Source of the DNA: Desulfopila sp. IMCC35006
GTDB taxonomy: Bacteria > Desulfobacterota > Desulfobulbia > Desulfobulbales > Desulfocapsaceae
NCBI RefSeq assembly: GCF_005116645.1
Contig: NZ_SWCM01000005.1
Location: 186,001-250,000, forward strand
Reading direction: 5' to 3'
Length of the DNA stretch: 64,000 nt
Positions 18,140-25,976 of the stretch are shown here, piece by piece. The notes beneath the pieces are model-generated. The model was not told the origin of the DNA and ran no database searches. It was given only the letters and a program-made list of their open reading frames with translations. The position numbers and the translations under genes are program-made. The stretch's first letter is position 1. Every line of letters starts with the position of its first letter.

Positions 18140-19602
18140 AAATCCCACTCCTCGCCAGTGCTCTCGGCATAATTCTCCTCGCCTTTGGCGGCATAATTCT
18201 CCTGCCGGCCATTTTTGCCGGGATAGATAATGAATATTTCGAGATTATCCCGTTTGTGCTCGCCTCGTTCTGCTCCCTTATCCTTGGCTCACTCTGCCGG
18301 TGGTATGGTCGGAACGCGCGGAATTTTGATGTCCTGAGGCGCACGGAGGGGCTGCTGATAGTCACCCTGACCTGGGTCATTACCGCCGCAATCGGTGCAC
18401 TCCCTTACCTGTTTTTCGGCCTGCATCCTATCGACGCCTATTTTGAGTCCGTCTCCGGCTTTACGACAACCGGGGCGACGATCCTGACCGATTTTTCCCT
18501 GTATCCGAGGGCGTTTTTTTTCTGGCGGGCCCTCACCCAATGGCTGGGCGGCATGGGCATCATTGTTTTGTTTGTCGCTATCCTGCCGCAGTTCGGGGTC
18601 GCCGGCCGGCAGATTTTTTTTGCGGAAGCACCCGGCCCCAGCGAGGAGAAAATCACCCCGCGCATTGCCCATACCGCCAAGGCCCTCTGGCTCATTTATG
18701 TGCTGCTTACCTGTCTGCAGATAATTTTTTTAGTCCTTGCCGACATGCCGGTCTTTGATGCGATCTGCAACTCCCTGGCAACGATGGCCGCAGGCGGATT
18801 TTCACCCCACCCCCAATCGATCATGGGCTATCAGAGTCCAACCATTACCTGGATTACCAGCCTGTTCATGCTGCTCGCCGGAGCGAACTTTGCGTTGCAA
18901 TATAAATGTTTCATAAAGGGAAAGTTCCGGTCGCTGCTGGCCAATGACGAATTCCGGTTATATCTGGCCATCGTCATCTTCTTCTCGGCACTACTGTGCT
19001 GTTTTCTTTATACCATAGAAAACAGCACATTTTCCGCCAGCCTGCGGGACAGTGTCTTCCAGATACTTTCCATCTTGACCACGACCGGATTCTCGTCCGC
19101 CGATTTTGCGCTGTGGGTTGTGCCGGCCCAAGCAACACTCTTTGCCATGATGCTTATCGGCGGGTGCGCGGGATCGGCCGGTGGGGGAATCAAGGTGGTC
19201 AGGGTCCTCTTTGCCGCAAAATTTCTCAAACGAGAAATCGATCAAATCGTTCATCCCAAGGCAATCCTGCCGATAAAATTGGGCGGCGTGACCGTCCAGG
19301 ACGATATCCAGCGCCAGATGATCAGTTTTCTGCTGTTCTATCTCGTGCTGATGATTTTTTCCGGCCTCGCGGTGACCATGATTGAGCAAAATGGCGCGAT
19401 CGGCCTTGCTGGAACAGCGGCGACCCTAGGCAATGTCGGCCCGGGATTTGGCGAGATAGGCCCGATGGGCACTTTTGGTTTGCTGCATCCGGTAACGAAG
19501 ATAATCTTTATAATCGATATGCTGGTCGGCCGGCTGGAACTGATTCCTTTTCTGGCGATGTTTTGCCCGGATTTCTGGTCGTTCAACAAAAACGGTAAGT
19601 GA
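18136..19602 (+). CDS. trkH: Trk potassium uptake membrane subunit TrkH
   Basis: A 488-residue K+ translocating subunit with the fourfold M1-P-M2 repeat. The selectivity-filter segments are visible: VSGFTTTGATIL, NSLATMAAGGFSPH, LTTTGFSSADF and TLGNVGPGF, each containing the filter glycine. Full length for the family. It overlaps trkA by four bases, and the pair makes a complete system. Confidence 0.94.
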   Translation: MKIPLLASALGIILLAFGGIILLPAIFAGIDNEYFEIIPFVLASFCSLILGSLCRWYGRNARNFDVLRRTEGLLIVTLTWVITAAIGALPYLFFGLHPIDAYFESVSGFTTTGATILTDFSLYPRAFFFWRALTQWLGGMGIIVLFVAILPQFGVAGRQIFFAEAPGPSEEKITPRIAHTAKALWLIYVLLTCLQIIFLVLADMPVFDAICNSLATMAAGGFSPHPQSIMGYQSPTITWITSLFMLLAGANFALQYKCFIKGKFRSLLANDEFRLYLAIVIFFSALLCCFLYTIENSTFSASLRDSVFQILSILTTTGFSSADFALWVVPAQATLFAMMLIGGCAGSAGGGIKVVRVLFAAKFLKREIDQIVHPKAILPIKLGGVTVQDDIQRQMISFLLFYLVLMIFSGLAVTMIEQNGAIGLAGTAATLGNVGPGFGEIGPMGTFGLLHPVTKIIFIIDMLVGRLELIPFLAMFCPDFWSFNKNGK

Positions 19603-19641
19603 ACCAGACCAGCCGTGGATCATAGCGGCTCGCTGATCGAT

Positions 19642-19833
19642 CTACTCTCGGCTGATACACGCCGCAGGACATGAAGCAATCGCCTCATCGACACAGTCCG
19701 CATCCCCGTTGGCCCCATCGATAACGTAGGCTTTTTCTGCGTCGCTGTCAAAGGCGAACACTTCCGGACATGTCTCAACACACGCTTCACAGCCAATACA
19801 CTCTTCTTGATCGATTACTACTGTTCCAGCCAT
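19642..19833 (-). CDS. Single [4Fe-4S] ferredoxin, 63 residues
   Basis: A small electron carrier with CIGCEACVETCP near the N-terminus and a distant CPAACI that supplies the fourth ligand, the arrangement of one-cluster ferredoxins like those of sulfate reducers. The acidic composition fits. GAGGAGGGAAAACG precedes the start at 19833. It is transcribed against trkH and stands alone. Confidence 0.92.
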   Translation of the reverse strand: MAGTVVIDQEECIGCEACVETCPEVFAFDSDAEKAYVIDGANGDADCVDEAIASCPAACISRE

Positions 19834-19963
19834 CGTTTTCCCTCCTCGTATAATTCATTGTTCAACCGCAACAGAGCGCTGCCCGGTTGTCCCCTATTCT
19901 CGTCCTACAGGCGAGAACCATTTCAATGGTAAGCACTGTTGCTCGTGTTCTCAAAATTAAATT

Positions 19964-20004
19964 TTGAAGAAGTCGACCGCTAATAGGGGGGTCGACTTCT
20001 TCAA
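19964..20004. repeat. Perfect 15-bp inverted repeat downstream of the cytochrome genes
   Basis: TTGAAGAAGTCGACC (19964-19978) pairs exactly with GGTCGACTTCTTCAA (19990-20004) around an 11-base loop. It lies between the ferredoxin start and the cytochrome terminator. It may be an operator for the ferredoxin gene (about 130 bases upstream of its start) or a second transcription end. No T-run follows in either direction. Confidence 0.7.
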
Positions 20005-20040
20005 CTGTACCATGCTTCAAACTGACCGGTGTAAAGAGTC

Positions 20041-20076
20041 TCAAATAAAAAAGGTGCACCCGGATGGATGCACCTT
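20041..20076 (-). terminator. Intrinsic terminator of dodecahaem cytochrome gene 1
   Basis: On the minus strand AAGGTGCA pairs with TGCACCTT (20051-20058 with 20069-20076) and is followed by a T-rich run (20041-20052). It begins 25 bases after the stop codon. The terminator of the paralogous gene has the same stem core. Confidence 0.85.
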
Positions 20077-20100
20077 GTAGTCTTTCAGAACATCAGGGTC

Positions 20101-22176
20101 TTACGGAAAGGTATGGCACTTAATACATGCTATACGTTTTTCGGCAACGTGTTTTTTATGTCCTTCGCTTTTCCATGATTTACTTCCATGACAGCTGCTG
20201 CAGACACCCTGTTTCACGCCGGTGGGCTCCTGAGTATGACAGCTGGCACAGGACAACCCTCTTCCTTCGTGATACGAATGCATGCTTTCCCAACCCATGC
20301 TTTTTTTCTCATGACAGAGGTTGCATGAGCGCACCGCTGCCGGGACGGTGTGATATCCCAGAGCGGCAAACGGCACAATACCGACTCCGTCTGGAGTAGA
20401 CCCCGTGCCGTTATGGCACTCGGCGCAGGAAGGAGCCTTCTCTTTGGGATCGACACCATGGGTGATGAGCATCTCGGCATCGGCCTTGACCATAGAATAA
20501 TTACCGGACAGACCCTGCTCTTCCATGCCCTTCTGGACGGCAATATCAAAATCACCGGTCATAAACATCCACATGATGGCCGGTGGGATGATCCTGCCAC
20601 TCTCATGCAGGGGCATTGAGGAAAAATGCCGCTTGATGGGTACAATGTAAGATTTGCCGTCAAAGGGTTGGCCATTTGCTCTGGCCATATGGTAGACACC
20701 TGACGCATCGGCAGCAATTGTCTCACCGACATTGTAGACGTATGACGTCCCATCGAACCAGACATATTCAGGCTTCACATTTGCTGCTTTAACTTCCTCA
20801 CCGACAAAGCCTCCCTGACCTGAACAAAAATTCTCATTCCACACAGGAGTACTCCAGTCCCTGGACATCTCCGTCGCACCACCCTTGGCGTACTCCCTTA
20901 TATGACAGACCTGACAGCTGACCTGCCCCTGGGCATGCCTGTTCAAGGTTGCATTTGCATGAGGCTTATCAGTATGGCAGGCCTGGCAGGTTGGAGATGC
21001 AGCCTCGGTCGCCCGCAGATCGATGCCACGTCCGCTGATCTGATGATTCAGCGCGGCATGACAGTTAACACAGGAGAGATTGGCGCCATCTTTGGCCAGA
21101 TGGACATCTTGAGAAATTGTCGCATTGGCGGAATTGAGACCCATATCACCACGCTTGGTCCAGTCACCGCCACCCGCTGTGGCATGACAGCGCAGACAAG
21201 ATGCATTGGTCGGCAAGTGCACGGTCCTGGCAACATTGACCATGCTGGTGCCAGCAGCCATTTTATCGAAATCAGGGACGGTTGTATAGTTACCCTCGGC
21301 ATCGACCTTGCCAAAAACATATGTTTTTACCTGTCCGAACACGTTCGTTACAGTCTCTGTGTTATTTGGATCGGCAATAAATTTCCGCTGGTATGCATCG
21401 CTATGACACATCAAACAGTCGACATCTTCAGGTTTTGGCGCATCCAGGGCATTGCCATCCCCCCGAACATGACAGGAGAAACAGGCACCTTTCGAAGACA
21501 TGGCATAGGTACAGAAGGTGTTGATGCCACCTTTGCCTTTGCCAAGCGACTCACCTTTCGTGTTGGTGAGATCAGGTGTTGCCCCTGACCATTGCATATG
21601 CAGGCTGTCGAGCATCTCTGCCGCCTCTTTCTGATGACAGGTGATGCAGGTGGCAGGACCATTATATTCAGTAATGGTGTTATGAGCCTCAATGGGGCCG
21701 TTGACTGGTGGATCAACTACCGGCGGTGGATCGACAGGGGGATCGACGGGCGGGTCAACTACCGGTGGCGGATCGACCGGGGGATCGACGGGAGGATCAA
21801 CTACCGGGGAATCGATTACAGCAAATGAGGCTGTGCTCCTGAGCCGCGATTTTCTGTCTCGAAGCTCGCATTTGTATTTCCAGTTTCCAATTTTCCCATT
21901 CGAAGGAACAACAAAATCGTACTTGGCAGCAATTCCATCAAGCTCCATGCCGGCCCCGGAAACCACCCGAAGGCCCTGAGGATTCGTTATGCTTATTTTT
22001 GCCGAACGTAACGAACTCCGCCACTCTCCACCTTCCGAACACTGAAACTGCACTGTCTTCCCAAGAGCCGGATTTGCCGGATTCGCCGACATTTTGATAT
22101 ACCGATCATGATCATCAGCATAACAGCTGCTGCTGATCATGATCCCTAAACTTACCGCAATTACAATCTGTTTCAT
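20101..22176 (-). CDS. Exported 12-haem cytochrome c with N-terminal beta domain, paralogue 1
   Basis: A 691-residue protein with a clear signal peptide (MKQIVIAVSLGIMISSSCYAD). Residues about 25-125 form a beta-sandwich-like domain. A proline-rich linker (repeats of DPPVDPPVDPPPVV) follows. I count twelve CxxCH haem sites: CITCH, CFSCH, CLMCH, CLRCH, CVNCH, CQACH, CQVCH, CAECH, CNLCH, CASCH, CSSCH and CIKCH. A haem-free stretch of about 150 residues between sites seven and eight could be a catalytic or docking insert. The start at 22176 is chosen for the signal peptide and the GGAGGG before it. Preceded by a sigma-54 promoter and followed by its own terminator. A periplasmic or extracellular electron-transfer role is inferred; no close functional family is recognised. 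Confidence 0.9.
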   Translation of the reverse strand: MKQIVIAVSLGIMISSSCYADDHDRYIKMSANPANPALGKTVQFQCSEGGEWRSSLRSAKISITNPQGLRVVSGAGMELDGIAAKYDFVVPSNGKIGNWKYKCELRDRKSRLRSTASFAVIDSPVVDPPVDPPVDPPPVVDPPVDPPVDPPPVVDPPVNGPIEAHNTITEYNGPATCITCHQKEAAEMLDSLHMQWSGATPDLTNTKGESLGKGKGGINTFCTYAMSSKGACFSCHVRGDGNALDAPKPEDVDCLMCHSDAYQRKFIADPNNTETVTNVFGQVKTYVFGKVDAEGNYTTVPDFDKMAAGTSMVNVARTVHLPTNASCLRCHATAGGGDWTKRGDMGLNSANATISQDVHLAKDGANLSCVNCHAALNHQISGRGIDLRATEAASPTCQACHTDKPHANATLNRHAQGQVSCQVCHIREYAKGGATEMSRDWSTPVWNENFCSGQGGFVGEEVKAANVKPEYVWFDGTSYVYNVGETIAADASGVYHMARANGQPFDGKSYIVPIKRHFSSMPLHESGRIIPPAIMWMFMTGDFDIAVQKGMEEQGLSGNYSMVKADAEMLITHGVDPKEKAPSCAECHNGTGSTPDGVGIVPFAALGYHTVPAAVRSCNLCHEKKSMGWESMHSYHEGRGLSCASCHTQEPTGVKQGVCSSCHGSKSWKSEGHKKHVAEKRIACIKCHTFP
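21712..21810. repeat. Tandem repeat (42-bp period) encoding the proline-rich linker
   Basis: Within cytochrome gene 1, two and a fraction copies of a 42-base unit encode repeats of DPPVDPPVDPPPVV. The paralogous gene has a much shorter linker in the same place, so the repeat has expanded or contracted since duplication. Confidence 0.75.
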
Positions 22177-22262
22177 ACCAACCCTCCGAAGCTTTACCTG
22201 AATAAGACCCATCTTTCGTGCGAAAGCTATGGCCTCAGCTTTTTCTCCACAGCGTAGTACTT

Positions 22263-22278
22263 TGCAAAGAAGGTGCCA
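22263..22278 (-). promoter_or_regulatory. Sigma-54 promoter of cytochrome gene 1
   Basis: On the minus strand TGGCAC-CTTCT-TTGCA, a full match to the -24/-12 consensus. It sits 87 bases before the start codon at 22176. Confidence 0.85.
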
Positions 22279-22390
22279 CATTGTGTGCCTGACAATCCTT
22301 AATATTCTTTTACAGGAAGGATCAAATTTTTGCTGGATGGAAGTCGAGGCCCGTCTCTTTCTCGAAGCAGTTGGAAATGACGAGCGGCTC

Positions 22391-22424
22391 AAAAAAAAAA
22401 GGTGCACCCGAATGGGTGCACCTT
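22391..22424 (-). terminator. Intrinsic terminator of dodecahaem cytochrome gene 2
   Basis: A perfect 11-bp stem (22399-22409 with 22414-22424, four-base loop) carries AAGGTGCACCC and its complement and is followed on the minus strand by ten or more T. Same core as the terminator of paralogue 1. Confidence 0.92.
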
Positions 22425-22447
22425 GCTGAAAATTACAACATCACATG

Positions 22448-24487
22448 TTAAGTAAAGGTATGGCACCTTACGCAGTCATATCCTTTTTCCGTGACATGCT
22501 TTTTATGACCTTCAGAGGACGGCCAGGACTTGTTCCCATGACAGCTGCTGCAGACACCCTGCTTTACGCCGGTGGGCTCCTGAGTATGACAGCTGCTGCA
22601 GGATACTTTCTGGCGATGCGTGTTGTGCATGGCTTCCCAGCTTGCACTTTTTCGCTCATGGCAAAGAGTGCATGACCGTACGGCATCAGGCACCTTATGG
22701 TAGCCAAGCGCATCAAAGGGGAGCATGCCGGCGCCGTCCGGGGTTGAGCCGCTGTTATTATGACACTCTATGCAGGAAGGGGCCTTTTCCTTCGGTTCAA
22801 CGCCGTGGGTGATGAGCATTTCGGCATCGGCCTGGTACATTGCATAGTTACCCGTATAATCACCGGCCCTGCCCTTGGCAGCCTGCTCTTCAAGCCCTTT
22901 TTGAACGGCCTGATCAAAATCACCGGTCATAAACATCCACATGATCGCCGGCGGAATGATCCTGCCACTGCTCACATCAAAAGGCATGTTGGTGAAATGT
23001 CGCTTAATCGGCACGATATACGACTTGCCGTCAAATGGCGAGCCGTTGGCTTTGGCCATATGCAGAATGTTATTTGCGTCGGGTTGGATTTTTTCACCAA
23101 CATTGTACACATAGGAAGTACCGTCAAACCATACATAATCGGGCTTCACGTTGGCCTGTTTGACCTCATGCCCGACAAAACCACCCTGGCCGGAACAGAA
23201 AGTGGGATTCCAGGTAGGCTGGCTCCAGTCTCTGGACATCTCTGTTGCTCCACCTTTACCAAAGGTGCGAATATGGCAGACCTGGCAGCTGACCTGGCCC
23301 TGGGCATGCCTGTTCAAGGTTGCGTCGGAGTGCGGTGCCGTAGTATGACAGGATTTACAGGTTGGCGCCACAGCTTCGGTCTGGCGCAGATCTATGCCAC
23401 GTCCGGCGATTTTATGGTTGAGGGCCGAATGGCAGTCTACACACGCGAGGCCGGCACCGTCTTTAGCCAGATGGACATCCTGCTCAACCGTTGCATTGGC
23501 GGAGTTCTTACCCATATCACCGCGCTTGGTCCAGTCACCGCCGCCAGCTGTGGCATGACAGCGCAGACAGGAGGTATTGGTCGGCAAGTGCACCGTTCTG
23601 GCGATATTGACCATGTTGGTGCCGACAGGCATTTTGGCAAAATCCGGCACGGTGGTATAATTGCCCTGGCCATCGACCTTGCCGAACACGTAGGTCTTTT
23701 TCACATTATCAACATTGGTTACGGTCACGGTATTATTTGGGTCTGTAACAAATGTTCGCTGATAGGTGTCATTATGACACATAAGGCAGTCGACATCCTC
23801 CGCTTTCACAGGATCGGGGGCATTGCCGTCGGCACGAACATGGCAGGAAAAACAGGCAGCCTTCGATGACATGGCATAGGTACAGAAGGTGTTGATCCCA
23901 TCCTTGGCTTTACCAAACGATTTACCTTGAGTATTGGTTAGATTGGGCGTTGGCCCGGACCACTGCATATGCAGGCTCTGGAGCATCTCCGTTGCCTCTA
24001 CCTGGTGACAGGCAATACAGGTTGCAGGGCCGTTGTAGGCAGTTATGGTATTGTGGGCAGGAATCGGGCCATCGACCGGTGGATCAACTGATGGAGGCGG
24101 GTCAATCGGCGGAGCTGTTGTTGTCGAATCGGCAACAACCAGATTAGCAGTCCGGGTTAATCGATTACTTCGATCCCGAAGTTCACATTGGAATTGCCAA
24201 TTCCCATTTTGTTCATCTGCCGGGATGACAAAATCGTAATTTGCCGATAGACCGTCAATTTTCATATCAGCGCGGGAGATTACTGTCGTCCCCTTTGCAT
24301 TTATTATATCTATGCGGCCTGATCGTAACCGGCGACTCCAGTCACCTACCCCATTACACTGGAACTGAACGCTTTCGCCAAGCACTGCTTCCGTCGGCGT
24401 TGTTGACATTTGTATGTCTCGATTCGCAGCATAACTGGCACCGCTGATCAAGACACCTAAACCGACGGCAATTAAAACTTTCTTCAT
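22448..24487 (-). CDS. Exported 12-haem cytochrome c with N-terminal beta domain, paralogue 2
   Basis: A 679-residue paralogue of the preceding cytochrome, alignable nearly end to end. It has a signal peptide (MKKVLIAVGLGVLISGASYA), a beta domain to about residue 120, a short Pro-rich linker (APPIDPPPSVDPPVDG) and twelve CxxCH sites: CIACH, CFSCH, CLMCH, CLRCH, CVDCH, CKSCH, CQVCH, CIECH, CTLCH, CSSCH, CSSCH and CVRCH. The haem-free insert between sites seven and eight is conserved (YVWFDGTSYVYNVGE). Own sigma-54 promoter and own terminator, so the two copies can be expressed separately. Likely extracytoplasmic electron transfer; partner unknown. Confidence 0.9.
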   Translation of the reverse strand: MKKVLIAVGLGVLISGASYAANRDIQMSTTPTEAVLGESVQFQCNGVGDWSRRLRSGRIDIINAKGTTVISRADMKIDGLSANYDFVIPADEQNGNWQFQCELRDRSNRLTRTANLVVADSTTTAPPIDPPPSVDPPVDGPIPAHNTITAYNGPATCIACHQVEATEMLQSLHMQWSGPTPNLTNTQGKSFGKAKDGINTFCTYAMSSKAACFSCHVRADGNAPDPVKAEDVDCLMCHNDTYQRTFVTDPNNTVTVTNVDNVKKTYVFGKVDGQGNYTTVPDFAKMPVGTNMVNIARTVHLPTNTSCLRCHATAGGGDWTKRGDMGKNSANATVEQDVHLAKDGAGLACVDCHSALNHKIAGRGIDLRQTEAVAPTCKSCHTTAPHSDATLNRHAQGQVSCQVCHIRTFGKGGATEMSRDWSQPTWNPTFCSGQGGFVGHEVKQANVKPDYVWFDGTSYVYNVGEKIQPDANNILHMAKANGSPFDGKSYIVPIKRHFTNMPFDVSSGRIIPPAIMWMFMTGDFDQAVQKGLEEQAAKGRAGDYTGNYAMYQADAEMLITHGVEPKEKAPSCIECHNNSGSTPDGAGMLPFDALGYHKVPDAVRSCTLCHERKSASWEAMHNTHRQKVSCSSCHTQEPTGVKQGVCSSCHGNKSWPSSEGHKKHVTEKGYDCVRCHTFT

Positions 24488-24960
24488 ACAACCCTCCAGG
24501 GTTTTTTGTTAGTGAAGACCACTGTTGCGCGCATTACAGGGCTCCCCTTGGACGTACACCACTATGTAGGAATTACTGTGCAAAAGAAGTGCCACAAAGT
24601 GCTTGTTTAGCATTTTAGCAACTTCTTTTGTTATTTCCTATCAATGACTAAACCTGGAGATTAATTATAAATATTATTAACACAGACCAATAATCGCATA
24701 AACTTAAGGACATGATACACCATCCGGAATGGATAACCGGCTACGGTGTCTGCTCCTCTTGCTTTCGAGCTCAAGACCTACGGAAAAATTGGCGGGCGAA
24801 GGGACGGTGCATTTTTTGCGGATGAGGGAGAAGCGACAGTACCAAATTTGCACTTCGCTCTGAGCGCAGAATAAGGGGCCCTGTAAAAACCCCCTAGTCT
24901 GACGGATCAAGATACCCCTGTTACGTGAAATTGAGCTGAATTATCGGTGAGAGGCAAAAT
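24488..24960. other. Intergenic region upstream of cytochrome gene 2
   Basis: It contains the cytochrome leader and its sigma-54 promoter (24579-24594). The rest, to the PEP-CTERM gene stop at 24961, holds a minus-strand open frame (24704-24910) with no recognisable domain. I see no gene. Confidence 0.55.
24579..24594 (-). promoter_or_regulatory. Sigma-54 promoter of cytochrome gene 2
   Basis: On the minus strand TGGCAC-TTCTT-TTGCA matches the consensus fully. It lies 92 bases before the start at 24487, almost the same spacing as in the paralogue. Confidence 0.85.
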
Positions 24961-25629
24961 TTATTTTGCGGAAGTATCCTGCTTTCTGGCTTTTCTCCTG
25001 CTGAAGGCAATCAGCCCGACTAGACCTGTACCAAAAAGCAGCATAGTAGCGGGCTCCGGCACAGGATTCACACTGACATTGTCAATCCCTGCTTTTGAGT
25101 ATAAATTGCCAACGTTCTCATTTAATTGAAATCGCAATCGAGTGTTTGTTGTTGCAAAACTCGAAACATCAATTATCTCAGAATAAGAGCCATAAAGCAG
25201 TTGGCTTTTAAGCTTATTATCATTACCAGTGGAATGCAATCTATCGAGTGTGATGTTTACCGTTCCGCTATCAAAATCTCTCAGGATCGAGACGAACACA
25301 TCCTTTACGCCTGTTGCTTGATCCTGGAAATCAAAGACCCAATCAAAAGAGACCTGAACCGTATTGAAACCTGAGACATCAAAATCTTGCCAAAGCCTGT
25401 TTGTGTTAGCATTGGTGCCATACCCCAATACAGCATAATTGCCATCCATTCCGTCAACCGGACCAGAAAAAATACCACTCGTTGCGGCGGTAAGCATTAC
25501 ATCGTTTGCGACCTTCCACCCATCAAGAGTACCCGTTTCAAAATCGCCATTGCGGATCAAATTTGCATTCGCCGTTCCAAGCCACAATAAACTTACAACA
25601 CACATTGCCGATATCAAATTTGTTCTCAT
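24961..25629 (-). CDS. PEP-CTERM sorting-domain protein
   Basis: A 222-residue exported protein. It has a signal peptide (MRTNLISAMCVVSLLWLGTANA), then a carbohydrate-binding-like beta sandwich starting LIRNGDFETGTLDGWKV, a pattern common in this class. The C-terminal sorting signal is VPEPATMLLFGTGLVGL followed by a basic end (SRRKARK), which an exosortase would recognise. No exosortase is in this window. PEP-CTERM genes are often sigma-54 controlled alongside exopolysaccharide genes (established for the exosortase system), and a sigma-54-like promoter precedes this one. Probably a surface or matrix protein. Confidence 0.9.
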   Translation of the reverse strand: MRTNLISAMCVVSLLWLGTANANLIRNGDFETGTLDGWKVANDVMLTAATSGIFSGPVDGMDGNYAVLGYGTNANTNRLWQDFDVSGFNTVQVSFDWVFDFQDQATGVKDVFVSILRDFDSGTVNITLDRLHSTGNDNKLKSQLLYGSYSEIIDVSSFATTNTRLRFQLNENVGNLYSKAGIDNVSVNPVPEPATMLLFGTGLVGLIAFSRRKARKQDTSAK

Positions 25630-25976
25630 ATTTTCTCCTTCATGTAGTTTGTGATATTGTGAAAATATGCATCTTCACCAGATGCGCCTGTTGCTTGCAG
25701 CAGGTTCAAGCAACCACTCCTGCAGACATGCTTTAGGTTGTTAGAGCAAAAGCCATACCACATCGTAATACTCTGATTTTTATTTCTTATATTTCAGAGC
25801 ATTGCCCGATATTAAGTGTTTTCGCCCTGGTACAACAGCCGGTTTTTTCCGTCTTTCCGGATTCAACAGTCTGGGGGTTTCCTGTTTACTGGAAACATAC
25901 CTGCTGCAGTCTGTATCCCTTCGCTGGCCCACTGTTACCCCGTGAGCCAGGAAGACTGAACAATACCTGTTAGCTG
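25630..25976. other. Intergenic region between PEP-CTERM and subtilase genes
   Basis: It holds the PEP-CTERM promoter and two hairpins. A nine-bp stem pairs 25924-25932 with 25942-25950 and may end the subtilase transcript; GTTTCC/GGAAAC at 25877-25896 is weaker. I looked for a cyclic-di-GMP (GEMM) aptamer and did not find a match. Confidence 0.5.
25745..25760 (-). promoter_or_regulatory. Sigma-54-like promoter of the PEP-CTERM gene
   Basis: On the minus strand TGGTAT-GGCTT-TTGCT keeps the invariant GG and GC at the correct spacing but differs from the -24 consensus at two positions. It is 116 bases before the start codon. Confidence 0.6.

Larger units (their letters stand above)
22177..22447. 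other. Region between the two cytochrome genes
   Basis: It holds the leader of cytochrome gene 1, with a CTTTCG/CGAAAG hairpin at 22213-22226, its sigma-54 promoter, and the terminator of cytochrome gene 2. No gene seen. Confidence 0.6.

Noticed and set aside
21712-21810. Short direct repeats considered as a CRISPR array
   Set aside because: They have no unique spacers and encode the proline-rich linker of the cytochrome in frame. No CRISPR array seen in the window.
22760-23869. Long plus-strand open frame opposite cytochrome gene 2
   Set aside because: It is the antisense of a gene with twelve haem motifs, a signal peptide, a promoter and a terminator; the plus-strand product shows no domain.
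24704-24910. 68-codon minus-strand open frame upstream of cytochrome gene 2
   Set aside because: No recognisable motif and no ribosome site; treated as intergenic.
25764-25976. Possible cyclic di-GMP riboswitch between PEP-CTERM and subtilase genes
   Set aside because: Neither strand shows the conserved GEMM blocks in order; only simple hairpins are present.
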